Both the position numbers and the translations under genes were made by a program. Under the pieces are notes generated by a model that made no database searches, was not told the DNA's origin, and was given only the letters and a program-made list of their open reading frames with translations. Below are positions 1 to 10,607 of a stretch of 64,000 nucleotides of DNA, piece after piece. The first letter of the stretch is position 1, and the number at the start of each line of letters is the position of its first letter. This DNA comes from Lobosporangium transversale (lineage: Eukaryota; Mortierellomycota; Mortierellomycetes; Mortierellales; Mortierellaceae): NCBI RefSeq assembly GCF_002105155.1, contig NW_019029003.1, forward strand, positions 124,001 to 188,000, read 5' to 3'.

Positions 1-400
1 TATCTACCTCATTTTGAAAAATAAACGGGTATCCCGGTGAACATGCCCTCTCCCATCATCTCGCGATTTTTTATACTTCCCTCACCCTCCTCCTCCTCCT
101 TAACTCTGTTTCAGCTAATAATGTAAGCAAGATGAAACTGTTTATTGTTTTGGTCAGAGTATTGTAAAAACCTCTAAAAAAAAAATAGGTCTGAAAAAAA
201 ACCTCTCGAGAAAAAAAAAAAAAAAAAAAAAAAAAAAATAGAGTTTTCAAGGCTGTAAAACGTCTCGAACCAAATTTATCACGCGTTTTTTGTTTCCTCT
301 TTGAATTCTAGCGATATCATATTCTGAAAGTAGTGAATATAGTGTCATTTGCAGATGCCAAGAGCATAACCCTTTTTTTCAGTTTTTTTCTACTTCCTCT
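1..400. other. Non-coding flank downstream of CDC42
   Basis: AT-rich sequence with an A tract at about 211-238 and T-rich runs near 371-390, which form the A-rich 3' flank of the minus-strand Cdc42 gene. I see no coding region or RNA gene here. Confidence 0.6.
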
Positions 401-2514
<2,114 letters not shown>

Positions 2515-3490
2515 GATGAATCGAAACGAGGTTAAAGTAGGAAGAAAGTAAAAAGAAAAGGAATAATATAAAAAATAAGAATTATTTGTAAAAAGATGAC
2601 AGACAGACAGAGATGGAGTGAAGAAAAAAAAAATGGAGAAAGTAGGTATTACTGCTTTCTGTTGCACTCTTCCAGGAAGGCAAAAAAATTGCATGCGTTG
2701 CGCTGGCATTAGGCACCTCATCTACTGAATGATATGCCTTTTAATAAGGTAACCTTGCCCATAGCAATAACAATAATAACAAAATATTTGTATTAATGAT
2801 GGTAGTATTGGTAGTAGTAAGGAACTGTACTTTACCAACTGTTCATAGTCCATAGTCCTTCTGGTTTTTATGGACGCGGAAGGAGGAAACAAAAAAAAAA
2901 AAAAGAAATATGCCCTTATCGACTTTGAAAATAAATGATGGTTCCTTCAAGGAATCTCAATAAGGCCTACATAAATCTAGCTCAACTTGAAATAAAAAAC
3001 CATAAAAATCATAATAAAAACCGTTAGTTGGAAAAAAGAAAGAGATGAGAAAGGACGAACCGGGCTGGATCCAGAGTCGACATTTGTAGAGCCCGAAGTG
3101 GAAGGATCAAATCTTTTCTCAGGTCAGAGAGATTTTTAACGGTTCGTCATTCGCTTTTGGGAGGGCATTGCATTGTTCCGCTTCCTACTTCCTGAAAACA
3201 GCTCTTCCCTTCATGTACGAATGACGCTTTGGCCACGCACAAAAACCGTATTTTGTGCCTTTTTGCAGACAGGGGGACCAAACACCTTCTAACCGTTACA
3301 TTACAAGAGACTAGGCTAATTTTTTTTACGGCATTTAGGATCCGGTTTCAAAAAGACGATTTTACACTGATTAAAATTCTTTCACACTTTCTTCTCGTTA
3401 TTTCTTTTCTTTATCATTCCTCTTCCAATTCCCCAATCCTTTAGTCTGTTCTATCGCTCTTTTGTTCCTCCATTCTTCTCTCATACAAAA
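2515..3490. promoter_or_regulatory. Divergent intergenic region CDC42 / PDA1
   Basis: About 976 bp between two divergent start codons, so it must carry the promoters of both genes. The 3' part (about 3360-3490) is CT-rich, typical of a fungal 5' UTR ahead of the PDA1 start. I could not assign a TATA box or a named operator site. Confidence 0.45.
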
Positions 3491-5135
3491 ATGCTCTGCT
3501 CGTCTAGACACGCCCTCATCAGGGCCACCCCTGCCATAACCAAGTCAAACCTCGCTCCACTGGTATGCGCATCTGCACAGCAAACTTGATCGTCTCTAAA
3601 ACACTACCTACCATTCCGTCACCACAATCACACATTGGCGATCACAAACGATCATTTTTCGAAACAAGAGTACTTATGCCGTCAGTATACATTCTAAAAT
3701 ATATCCTTGATAGGTAGCAACTCGGTCATTTGCTTCAGCTTCTAACGATAAGGTAGCAATTAAGCTTCCAAAGGATTCCTTCAAGACTTTCAAATGTGAA
3801 GCGCCGTCATTGGAGGTTGATATCAAAAAGAATGATCTTCTCGACATGTACAAAAGCATGGTGATCATGCGTCGAATGGAGACGACTGCAGATGGCCTCT
3901 ACAAAGCAGGTCTTATCCGAGGGTTCTGCCATTTGTGTACCGGTCAGGTATGGCTTTTTTTCTTTTTCCCGCAGATTAAGAGGAGGTTTCGTGTTCCGGT
4001 CGCACTAGTAAAATTTATGATAGTTCGACATCATTATGATTTTCGAGATTATATCATCTTTGCAAGAATTTGATCTATTTGCTTTACCTGTTTCTCACCA
4101 ACAATGCTCGATGCATGAAAAAATCTTTTTTAGGAGGCTGTAGGTGTAGGAATGGAGAGTGCATTGACAGATGAAGATAAGGTCATCACGGCCTATCGCG
4201 CCCATGGATTCACTTATATGCGGGGGGGCACCATCCACTCTATCCTGGCAGAGCTACTGGGTCGTGGAACTGGGATCTCCAAGGGCAAAGGCGGATCGAT
4301 GCACATGTTCACGCCCAGGTTCTTTGGAGGCAACGGTATTGTAGGAGCACAAGTGCCTCTCGGTACCGGCATTGCATTCGCTCAAAAGTATCTCAATCGT
4401 AAAGCTGCTACCTTTACGTTCTATGGTGATGGGGCAGCCAATCAAGGCCAAGTCTTCGAATCGTTCAATATGGCCAAACTATGGGATCTCCCTTGTGTCT
4501 TTGTATGCGAAAACAACCAATATGGTATGGGCACCTCTGCTGATCGATCATCTGCGAGTACAGAATATTACAAGCGTGCTGAATACATTCCCGGAATCAA
4601 AGTATATATATATATATATATAAAAAAAAAAAAAAGACGCTTTACATACATTGCCTTGGCTGTGTCAAAAAAGAAAAAGAAAAAGAAAAATTGAGGCTAA
4701 AACTCTGCCGCCTTTCTTTAGGTCAATGGAATGGACATCATCGCTGTTCATCAGGCTATTGCACATGCACGAGAATGGACGCTCAGTGGAAAGGGACCAT
4801 TGGTACTTGAGATGGAGACTTATCGCTATGCTGGTCACTCTATGTCAGACCCAGGGACATCGTACAGGAACCGTGACGAAATCCAAAAGATGCGAGCAGA
4901 TCATGATGCAATTACGGGCTTAAAGGATCGACTATTGGAACACAAGCTTATCACAGAGGATGAAGTCAAGGCCTTGGATAAGGCTGCGCGTGCAGAGGTT
5001 GATAAGATCGCAGAGAAAGTCAAAGCTGATCCAGAACCAGACCTGAAGGAGTTTTGGGAAAATGTATACGTGAAGGGGACCGAGGTTCCTTTCTTACGTG
5101 GACGAGAACCGGACGTGATTCACCGTTACAAGTAG
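3491..5135 (+). CDS. PDA1: Pyruvate dehydrogenase E1 component, alpha subunit (mitochondrial)
   Basis: Alpha subunit of the thiamine-diphosphate-dependent E1 enzyme that decarboxylates pyruvate to feed acetyl-CoA into the TCA cycle in the mitochondrial matrix. Exons 3491-3562, 3714-3947, 4134-4601 and 4722-5135 total 1188 nt, or 395 residues, normal for the family. The first 25-40 residues are rich in Arg, Ser and Ala with no acid, fitting a transit peptide. Family signatures include [20 protein letters not shown], the [17 protein letters not shown] stretch, the thiamine-diphosphate motif starting GDGAANQGQ and ending [10 protein letters not shown], and [16 protein letters not shown], the region of the regulatory phosphoserines in homologues. 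Intron 3 (4602-4721) opens with a TA repeat followed by an A tract. A poly(A) run lies 15 bp after the stop codon. The partner beta subunit is not in this window. Confidence 0.96.
4603..4622. repeat. (TA)n microsatellite in PDA1 intron 3
   Basis: About ten TA units directly after the GT donor, followed by an A tract. Intronic and probably length-polymorphic. Confidence 0.85.
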
Positions 5136-5321
5136 TGGTTTTACATGTGTAAAAAAAAAAAAAAAAAAAAAAGGGAATGCATACAATAAATGATCAATTT
5201 TTATTATTGACGGGAGCTTTCGTCCTCAGTATTCCAAGACTCGTGCTGTAATTTGTTCATAAACATGTTTCTCTCACTTTTTATTAGCATTGTGCTCTAT
5301 AAATGGGTGACCCTGTTACTA

Positions 5322-7163
5322 TTTTTTTTTTTTTTTTTTTTTTTTGATAACAAGGACCCTCAGGGTCATGGGATTTATTTTCTACACTCTATGAACAAAA
5401 TGCTCCAGAAACTATAGTCAATAAACAGCTATTACTGCACAAACGACAAGAGCCGCTGTATCCATGATTTCATAAACCCTGACCGCCGTGGTTGGTACTC
5501 AAAGTCCACCTTTCCGACGTGGCCTGTTGCGCAACGCGACAAATTATCCGCTATCCATAGTCATCAAAAACTTCATTCCACCTAGCCGCTCCATCACGTC
5601 CAGTTTGGTTTTCCCAAGGTAACTGTCCCGGACTCGGTCATCCGCGATCTTGTAGATCTCTTTTACATTCAGCTTCTGTCTTTGTCTGAGGGAAGGGACA
5701 AGGAAATCATTGCTACTACGTCTGTGCTCCCCAACGCAGTTGCGTCCTCTAGCGCGTTTGCTCATAGCAGTGATTTCACGAGCCTTTTCCCATTCAACAG
5801 TGACTTTACACCGTTTGTTCCAGATTTCTGTACGACCGAATTCTTCTATGGCCTTGACGAAGCGCCCTGCCATATATGTAGCTATCCTTGTTGTTGTCTT
5901 GAAGCCAACTTTCCAACTCTGAGCAATGGACTTGGGCGTAAGTCCATGGTAAATGTCCTGCACAGACCAATCTGGTGTGTGCTCTATCTCTTCCTCCTCA
6001 CCATCGCCGTTCCTATCACCATGGCGTCGTACTTCTCGCACACCATCGATATGCATCTCCAGAGTTCCCCAAATGTAGTCCTCCTCTGCCGCAGTAAAAG
6101 TTGGCTCTTTTGTCCTTGGTGGGTCTACACCTCTCTCTCTGGCCCTTTGTGCTTGCCCCTGCACTGCTTTCAACTCTTTCCTCCATGTCCTCTTCCCTAT
6201 CACATTCATATTTTGGATTATCTCCTTCCACTTCTCGGCCTGAGTCTCCATCGTCCTTGGACATCTCCAGATATGCGATGTGTCTTCATCCTCTGTCCCA
6301 CACACTCTGCAGTTGCCGTCTTCATAAAGGTCTGGCCTCCAGTGTCTCATATATGACTGTGTAGGCAACATTCCATGGAGTTTCTTGATCCTGTGCGCTC
6401 GCTTTTGGCAGCCCGCTGGGCTGGTGAAGAGTCCTTTCGGTAGGTTGCTATCATGAACAATGTTCATAGTAGCTCGCCAATCAATTTTTGTCCAATCCTT
6501 AACATGCTCCTGTGTCCTGTTCTGAGCGATCCACGTGTGATGTGTACGAGTTGTTGACTGTAACTTAAGGATCTGCCTTAAGTCATCTTCCGCCGGTACA
6601 CCGTTGAACTTTGCATGGCAGTACATGTCATTATGCTCCGTTATGTTGATATCCCATAGCTCGCCATAATGTCCATATTTTGCTGCTTCGTCCGCTTCTT
6701 CGTTCCCTCTGTTGCCGGCATGTCCTTTGACCCACTCGACCGTGACTTCCGATCCTTGTTGAATAAATGTGTTGTGTATAGCTGCCCACCATACTGCATA
6801 CGGTGACCTAATACGTTGTCGCAACGTGCTATCCACTCTGCCTCGGACCAATGCTCGGAATTGAGTCACAACTGCGCTGTTATCAAGTCGGATTGTCATA
6901 GATCTGTTTCGTGGGCTGATAAGTATTCCTGCCAACAAACCAGCTAGCTCTGCCTTTGTCGAGGATGCGTTGCCTGCTACTCTACCAGATAGCGCAGTGT
7001 AAAAATCACCCTCTTGTGTCTGGACTACCACACCAAATGCCATACTTACTCTTTCAGTGCCAATATCTTTGAGAGATCCATCCGTATAAATGACATTACC
7101 TGGCTGGGTATTGTACCGTTCCCTTTGGCGTTGGATTTGCGCCTGAGCGGACCCCAGAGTCGA
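5322..7163 (-). mobile_element. 5'-truncated LINE-type non-LTR retrotransposon
   Basis: On the minus strand, a reading frame with RNase H and zinc-knuckle features is followed by about 200 bp of untranslated sequence (5346-5543) and then a 24-base T run (5322-5345), which reads as a poly(A) tail on the element's own strand. This tail layout, and the absence of any reverse transcriptase or endonuclease upstream, indicate target-primed insertion with 5' truncation. The 5' limit given here is where the open frame begins; I could not recognise target-site duplications. Confidence 0.75.
5544..7163 (-). pseudogene. RNase H domain and C-terminal region of a LINE ORF2, truncated
   Basis: The frame is open from 7163 to 5544 (about 540 codons) with no intact start; the first ATG, at 7043, lies inside the RNase H domain. 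RNase H signatures are VIYTDGSLKD (first catalytic Asp), STKAELAGLLAGI (Glu), RLDNSAVVTQ (Asp) and EWVKGHAGNRGNEEADEAAK (His and last Asp). Further on comes a CxxC...HxxxxC zinc-binding pattern (CRVCG, then HIWRCP), seen at the C-terminus of fungal LINE polyproteins. The N-terminal endonuclease and reverse transcriptase domains are missing, so it should not be able to transpose by itself. The long frame without stops suggests a fairly recent insertion. Confidence 0.8.
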
Positions 7164-7278
7164 TTAAATATATCTTTTATATCATTTTTTCGAGTAAAAT
7201 TCTGCCTATTTTCTTCATTGAAAATACCTTGGAGTGTACTACATAATGTAGCAAAGATCTAGCATCAACATCATCATC

Positions 7279-7350
7279 TCCTAATTGGTCCAGTGGTCAG
7301 GATTCCTCGCTTTCACCGAGGCGGCCCGGGTTCGAACCCCGGATTGGGAA
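7279..7350 (+). tRNA. tRNA-Glu (anticodon UUC)
   Basis: A 72-nt cloverleaf. The acceptor stem TCCTAAT pairs with ATTGGGA through all seven positions, with one G-T wobble. The anticodon stem is CCTCG/CGAGG around loop CTTTCAC, giving anticodon TTC (Glu, GAA). The A box covers TGGTCCAGTGG and the B box is GGTTCGAACCC. Position 73 is A, no CCA is encoded, and CTTTT follows as a Pol III terminator. There is no intron. It sits 116 bp from the truncated LINE frame. Confidence 0.95.
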
Positions 7351-7437
7351 CTTTTGGTTTAAAATCATGTCCTCAGAAGAGGAGTTTCTCCTTAGTGTTT
7401 TGTAACTTTGACAGAGCATGAAACTTTTTTTTTTTTT

Positions 7438-7922
7438 GGATTAATCTATTTGGCAGCCCATACCAAATATAGTAATTTTTGCCTCTATTTGGCAGCCTAC
7501 TTCTGGGGGCTGCCACTTAACTTCGCACTCTTGGGTGGCAGCTGGGCTGCCAAATACAGTACTTTTTTTTTTTTTTTTTTTTTTTGATAACGGTCATAGC
7601 ATCAGTGGTAAAACAGGCAGCGTTCTGTGGATACATTGCCTTGCACAGCTAATGCCGTCGGAGGTACTAAGGGCAGCGGCGATGACATCTTCACAAAACA
7701 GCCTTCAATGTACACGGTTAGGGAATGATTTATTGAAGACGTCTAGGTAGCAGGTGAGACGCGTTTGCTCCGAGCGAAAACCTCTCATAGGCATTGATCT
7801 CCAAATGGCACCTCCAAAACTGTATGAGCGACCTACTTGAAGACAATGTCACTACACATAACTATGACGTAGAAGACGGGAGCTTTATTAATTTGAAGTA
7901 TGAGCGTTATAAACATGTACGG

Positions 7923-7955
<33 letters not shown>

Positions 7956-8078
7956 AGTTAGAGGCCAAATAACGCTGGGTAGGCTGCCAAGTAAATAATG
8001 AATGTTATTTGGCAACTGGGCTGCCAAAGAGAGTCTTGAAAGTTGACTATATTTGGCAATGGGCTGCCAAATAGATTA

Positions 8079-8082
<4 letters not shown>
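7438..8082. mobile_element. Non-autonomous TIR element (MITE-like)
   Basis: A 645-bp element bounded by near-perfect terminal inverted repeats of about 36 bp. The left one (7438-7473) starts GGATTAATCTATTTGGCAGC and the right one (8046-8082) is its reverse complement with a small indel. The motif TTTGGCAGCC, or its complement, occurs in full at 7449, 7488, 7545, 8019 and 8062, plus degenerate copies near 7507 and 7981. T runs flank both ends and A/T homopolymers lie inside (7562-7585 and 7922-7952). No transposase frame is present, so it would depend on an enzyme made elsewhere. I cannot assign a superfamily. Confidence 0.7.
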
Positions 8083-8112
<30 letters not shown>

Positions 8113-8374
8113 CAGCTCACTTTGCAGTATGTCTTTACTTTTAGTACATTTAAGCAGTGATTAAGAATAAAAAGAAAAAGGAAAAAAAAAAGTTTTACCA
8201 TGGAACGGAGAGGTAAGCTACAAGTAAGGTATAATGAAGGGTGAGGAGGAAGGAAGGGTAACAAAAAAAACGACAACTGCTCCTTCAAATCAATTAAGAT
8301 CCATTCAGGTATTTCAGTACCAGTGCTTTGGTTTATTGACAAATAAAAAGGAGAAGGAGGGGTATGCTGACAAG

Positions 8375-8480
8375 ATATCACGATGTTGATTCATGTTTGG
8401 ATATAATGCGATCATTAACAAAGGACCCAAAAGGTCGTCTCCGTAGACTGCATGAAAGAGCACCCAATCTTTCGGGATAA
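8375..8480 (+). other. Coding-like block without start (orphan exon or relic)
   Basis: A frame follows a possible AG acceptor at 8373-8374 and ends at TAA 8478-8480. It encodes about 34 residues of balanced composition, including LDIMRSLTKDPKGRLRRLHE. No upstream exon with a matching donor was found, so it is either the last exon of an unseen gene or a pseudogene fragment. I do not recognise it. Confidence 0.3.
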
Positions 8481-8667
8481 TCAATGCATGCATGATGATT
8501 CCCGACTATGGTGGACAGGAATTGCTAAAAAACGACATTGAAAAAATCGAGGGAAAAAAAAAGAAACAAATTAGGTTGCAAACAAAAACATCGCGGAATT
8601 ATATTACCCAATTTGTCTATTTCCTTCAGGAACGCGTGAAAATCAACATATCAACGGTGTAGAAAGG

Positions 8668-8702
<35 letters not shown>

Positions 8703-8841
8703 TGGGAGACGAAAACAAAAAGAAACAAAGAGTTATCCCAACACCTCTCTGTTGAGTCGACAATTTTTTGTTACTACTTGCTAGACTTTATCCGTGTTGG
8801 ACAGAAAGCAGTTGATTATAACTTTAACTCTTTATCAAAAG

Positions 8842-8883
<42 letters not shown>

Positions 8884-9130
8884 CATGCATGACTTGCATC
8901 TCCGCTCCATTTGTGTGCACCATGGAACAAAATGATGATTGTATATATATATTTATCAAGTGTAACAAGTGTAACACGAAAAGATATATAGAGAGAGAGA
9001 GAGAGAGAGATAAAAAGAGCAGTTAATGGTAAAAAAAAAAAGTTGAAGACTTTCTTTCCCATTTCTCCCATCGTTACTTTCTCCCTATGCTACTCCACCT
9101 TGCCTCTGCCACCTCCCTCAACTCTTCCCG

Positions 9131-9164
9131 TTGGTCTTGGCCTTGGTCTTGGTCTTGGCCTTGT
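9131..9164. repeat. Hexamer tandem repeat (TTGGTC/TTGGCC)
   Basis: Five to six tandem 6-bp units of TTGGTC and TTGGCC, in a non-coding context. Confidence 0.7.
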
Positions 9165-9376
9165 GTTTTTTTTTTTGTATTTTTTATTTTGTTATTTTGT
9201 TTTTTTTTCTGTTTCTGCGCTGGTAGGCGATAAGGAGCCACTGGGAAGGGGGAAGAATGAGCTGAGAAAAAACCATCAAATCATTAAATATGCATAGCGC
9301 GTCTGGAATTAATTTTCATAGCCTCGGACTTTGCAAGGATTTAACAATTAGTACAAAACCTAATTCGTCTTTTTTT

Positions 9377-9411
<35 letters not shown>

Positions 9412-9561
9412 CTTAAACAGGGTGCATTTACAAATTCACTCGCCGTCTTCATTCCTCATTCATTCTCTCCACTTTCTCCAGGGGGCTTACTCTACATCAT
9501 CATCAATCCTTTTACCACTTCAACTTCGTACTTATAATCAACCTTAAAACTCACAATTCAC

Positions 9562-9610
9562 CAAAGAAAGAAAGAAAGCAAGAAAGAAAGAAAGAAAGAA
9601 AGAAAGAAAA
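9562..9610. repeat. (GAAA)n microsatellite in 5' leader of the CxxC gene
   Basis: About a dozen GAAA units, one of them changed to GCAA, ending five bases before the ATG of the next gene. It makes an A-rich leader. Confidence 0.8.
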
Positions 9611-9615
9611 AAAAA

Positions 9616-9712
9616 ATGTGTCAAAGAACGATTTGTCAGGACTGTGGCAAGTTTACTTGGACAGGTATATTCCCTTAATAAAAGCGAAATAGAGAGCAGA
9701 GGGAATGCCTTT

Positions 9713-9746
<34 letters not shown>

Positions 9747-10324
9747 CATCCAAGAACCAGGAATCACAACGTTCTTTTTACCCTTTGCCATTTGCCCTTT
9801 TTTCATTTGTTACGGGTGAACACAGGATCTGCTCTTAATATATATTTTTATATCTCTTTTTTCTTGCTTCTTACCATACACAACAATGAATAAATAATAA
9901 TAATAAAAATCTCTATCTTTTCAAAGGTTGCGGTCTCCATATCACAGAAGTACTAGCAGGCCTGTCCCTTGAACAGATCTGTTCCTGTGATGATGATCGT
10001 GATAGTGAGCATCCTTGGACCACTCTGGCAGATCAAACAACAACGGCTGTTACATCTTCGACTTCTTCTTCTTCCCAAGAAGCACGGACTGATCCTGTTG
10101 GTCATTGTCCTAATCCCTCTCCAATCGAATACCGGCTGTCCAAGATTTCAGCAGCAACTGCAGAGGTTGCTCCCAGTAGAATGGCTCAACAAGCTGCTGC
10201 ATTAGAGGAGCTACGCCGAATTAAACAAGAGAAAGAACGAGAACTCAAAGAGGCCAATGAAGGAGCACTTCAGAAACTTATACATGGCCTTTCTGATGTT
10301 AAAGAAGATGTCATTACTGACTGA
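9616..10324 (+). CDS. Small CxxC zinc-ribbon-like protein with coiled-coil tail
   Basis: Two exons, 9616-9664 and 9927-10324 (447 nt, 148 residues), joined in phase 1. The N-terminus carries CQDCGKFTWTGCG followed by LHITEVLAGL and then CSC. This matches a short, widely conserved family in fungi, bacteria and plants with the pattern C-x2-CGK-x-TW-x-GCG-x-H; the cysteines are expected to bind zinc, but I know of no established function. Unlike the usual short members, it adds a Ser/Thr-rich linker and a C-terminal charged helix (about residues 110-140, AALEELRRIKQEKERELKEA), likely a coiled coil. The start is the first ATG after an A-rich leader. Intron 9665-9926 contains an A tract of about 25. 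Confidence 0.75.
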
Positions 10325-10607
10325 AGTAGGTCAGCTTAAAAACTCCATCATGCAGTTCCATAAGTTTATATATATGCTTTTTTCCTTTTTTTTTCTTTTC
10401 TCCCTGTTGGATCAACCTCGATTTCCTTTATAAATCTTTACTTCATTAATAATAGTAATAAATATAATCACCTAATGTACTTTACAAAAAAAAAAAAAAA
10501 AAAAAAAAAGTATATACATGGTATAGAATGTGGATATAAAAATATGAAGCACAGATGATAAAAACAAGCGGCGACGGTGGTTCATGACTCGGGAGAGGAG
10601 CTCTCTC
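10325..10607. other. Convergent 3' intergenic region
   Basis: Separates the stop codons of two convergent genes. It holds AT-rich sequence with AATAAA-like elements near 10449-10461 and an A tract at 10485-10509. No gene is seen. Confidence 0.5.

Larger units (their letters stand above)
8083..9615. other. Mostly non-coding, homopolymer-rich stretch
   Basis: T tract at 8083-8112, A tracts at about 8670-8699 and 8840-8874, GA repeat at about 8992-9010, a T tract near 9380-9409 and a GAAA repeat before the next gene. One short coding-like block is listed separately at 8375-8480. I see no other supported gene. Confidence 0.5.

Noticed and set aside
3669-3680. A 12-nt microexon in PDA1 (AGT ACT TAT GCC)
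   Set aside because: It would leave a 33-nt intron after it. A single intron 3563-3713 is in the same phase and simpler.
5682-6356. 224-codon plus-strand frame
   Set aside because: It is the antisense shadow of the LINE RNase H frame, which carries the real motifs.
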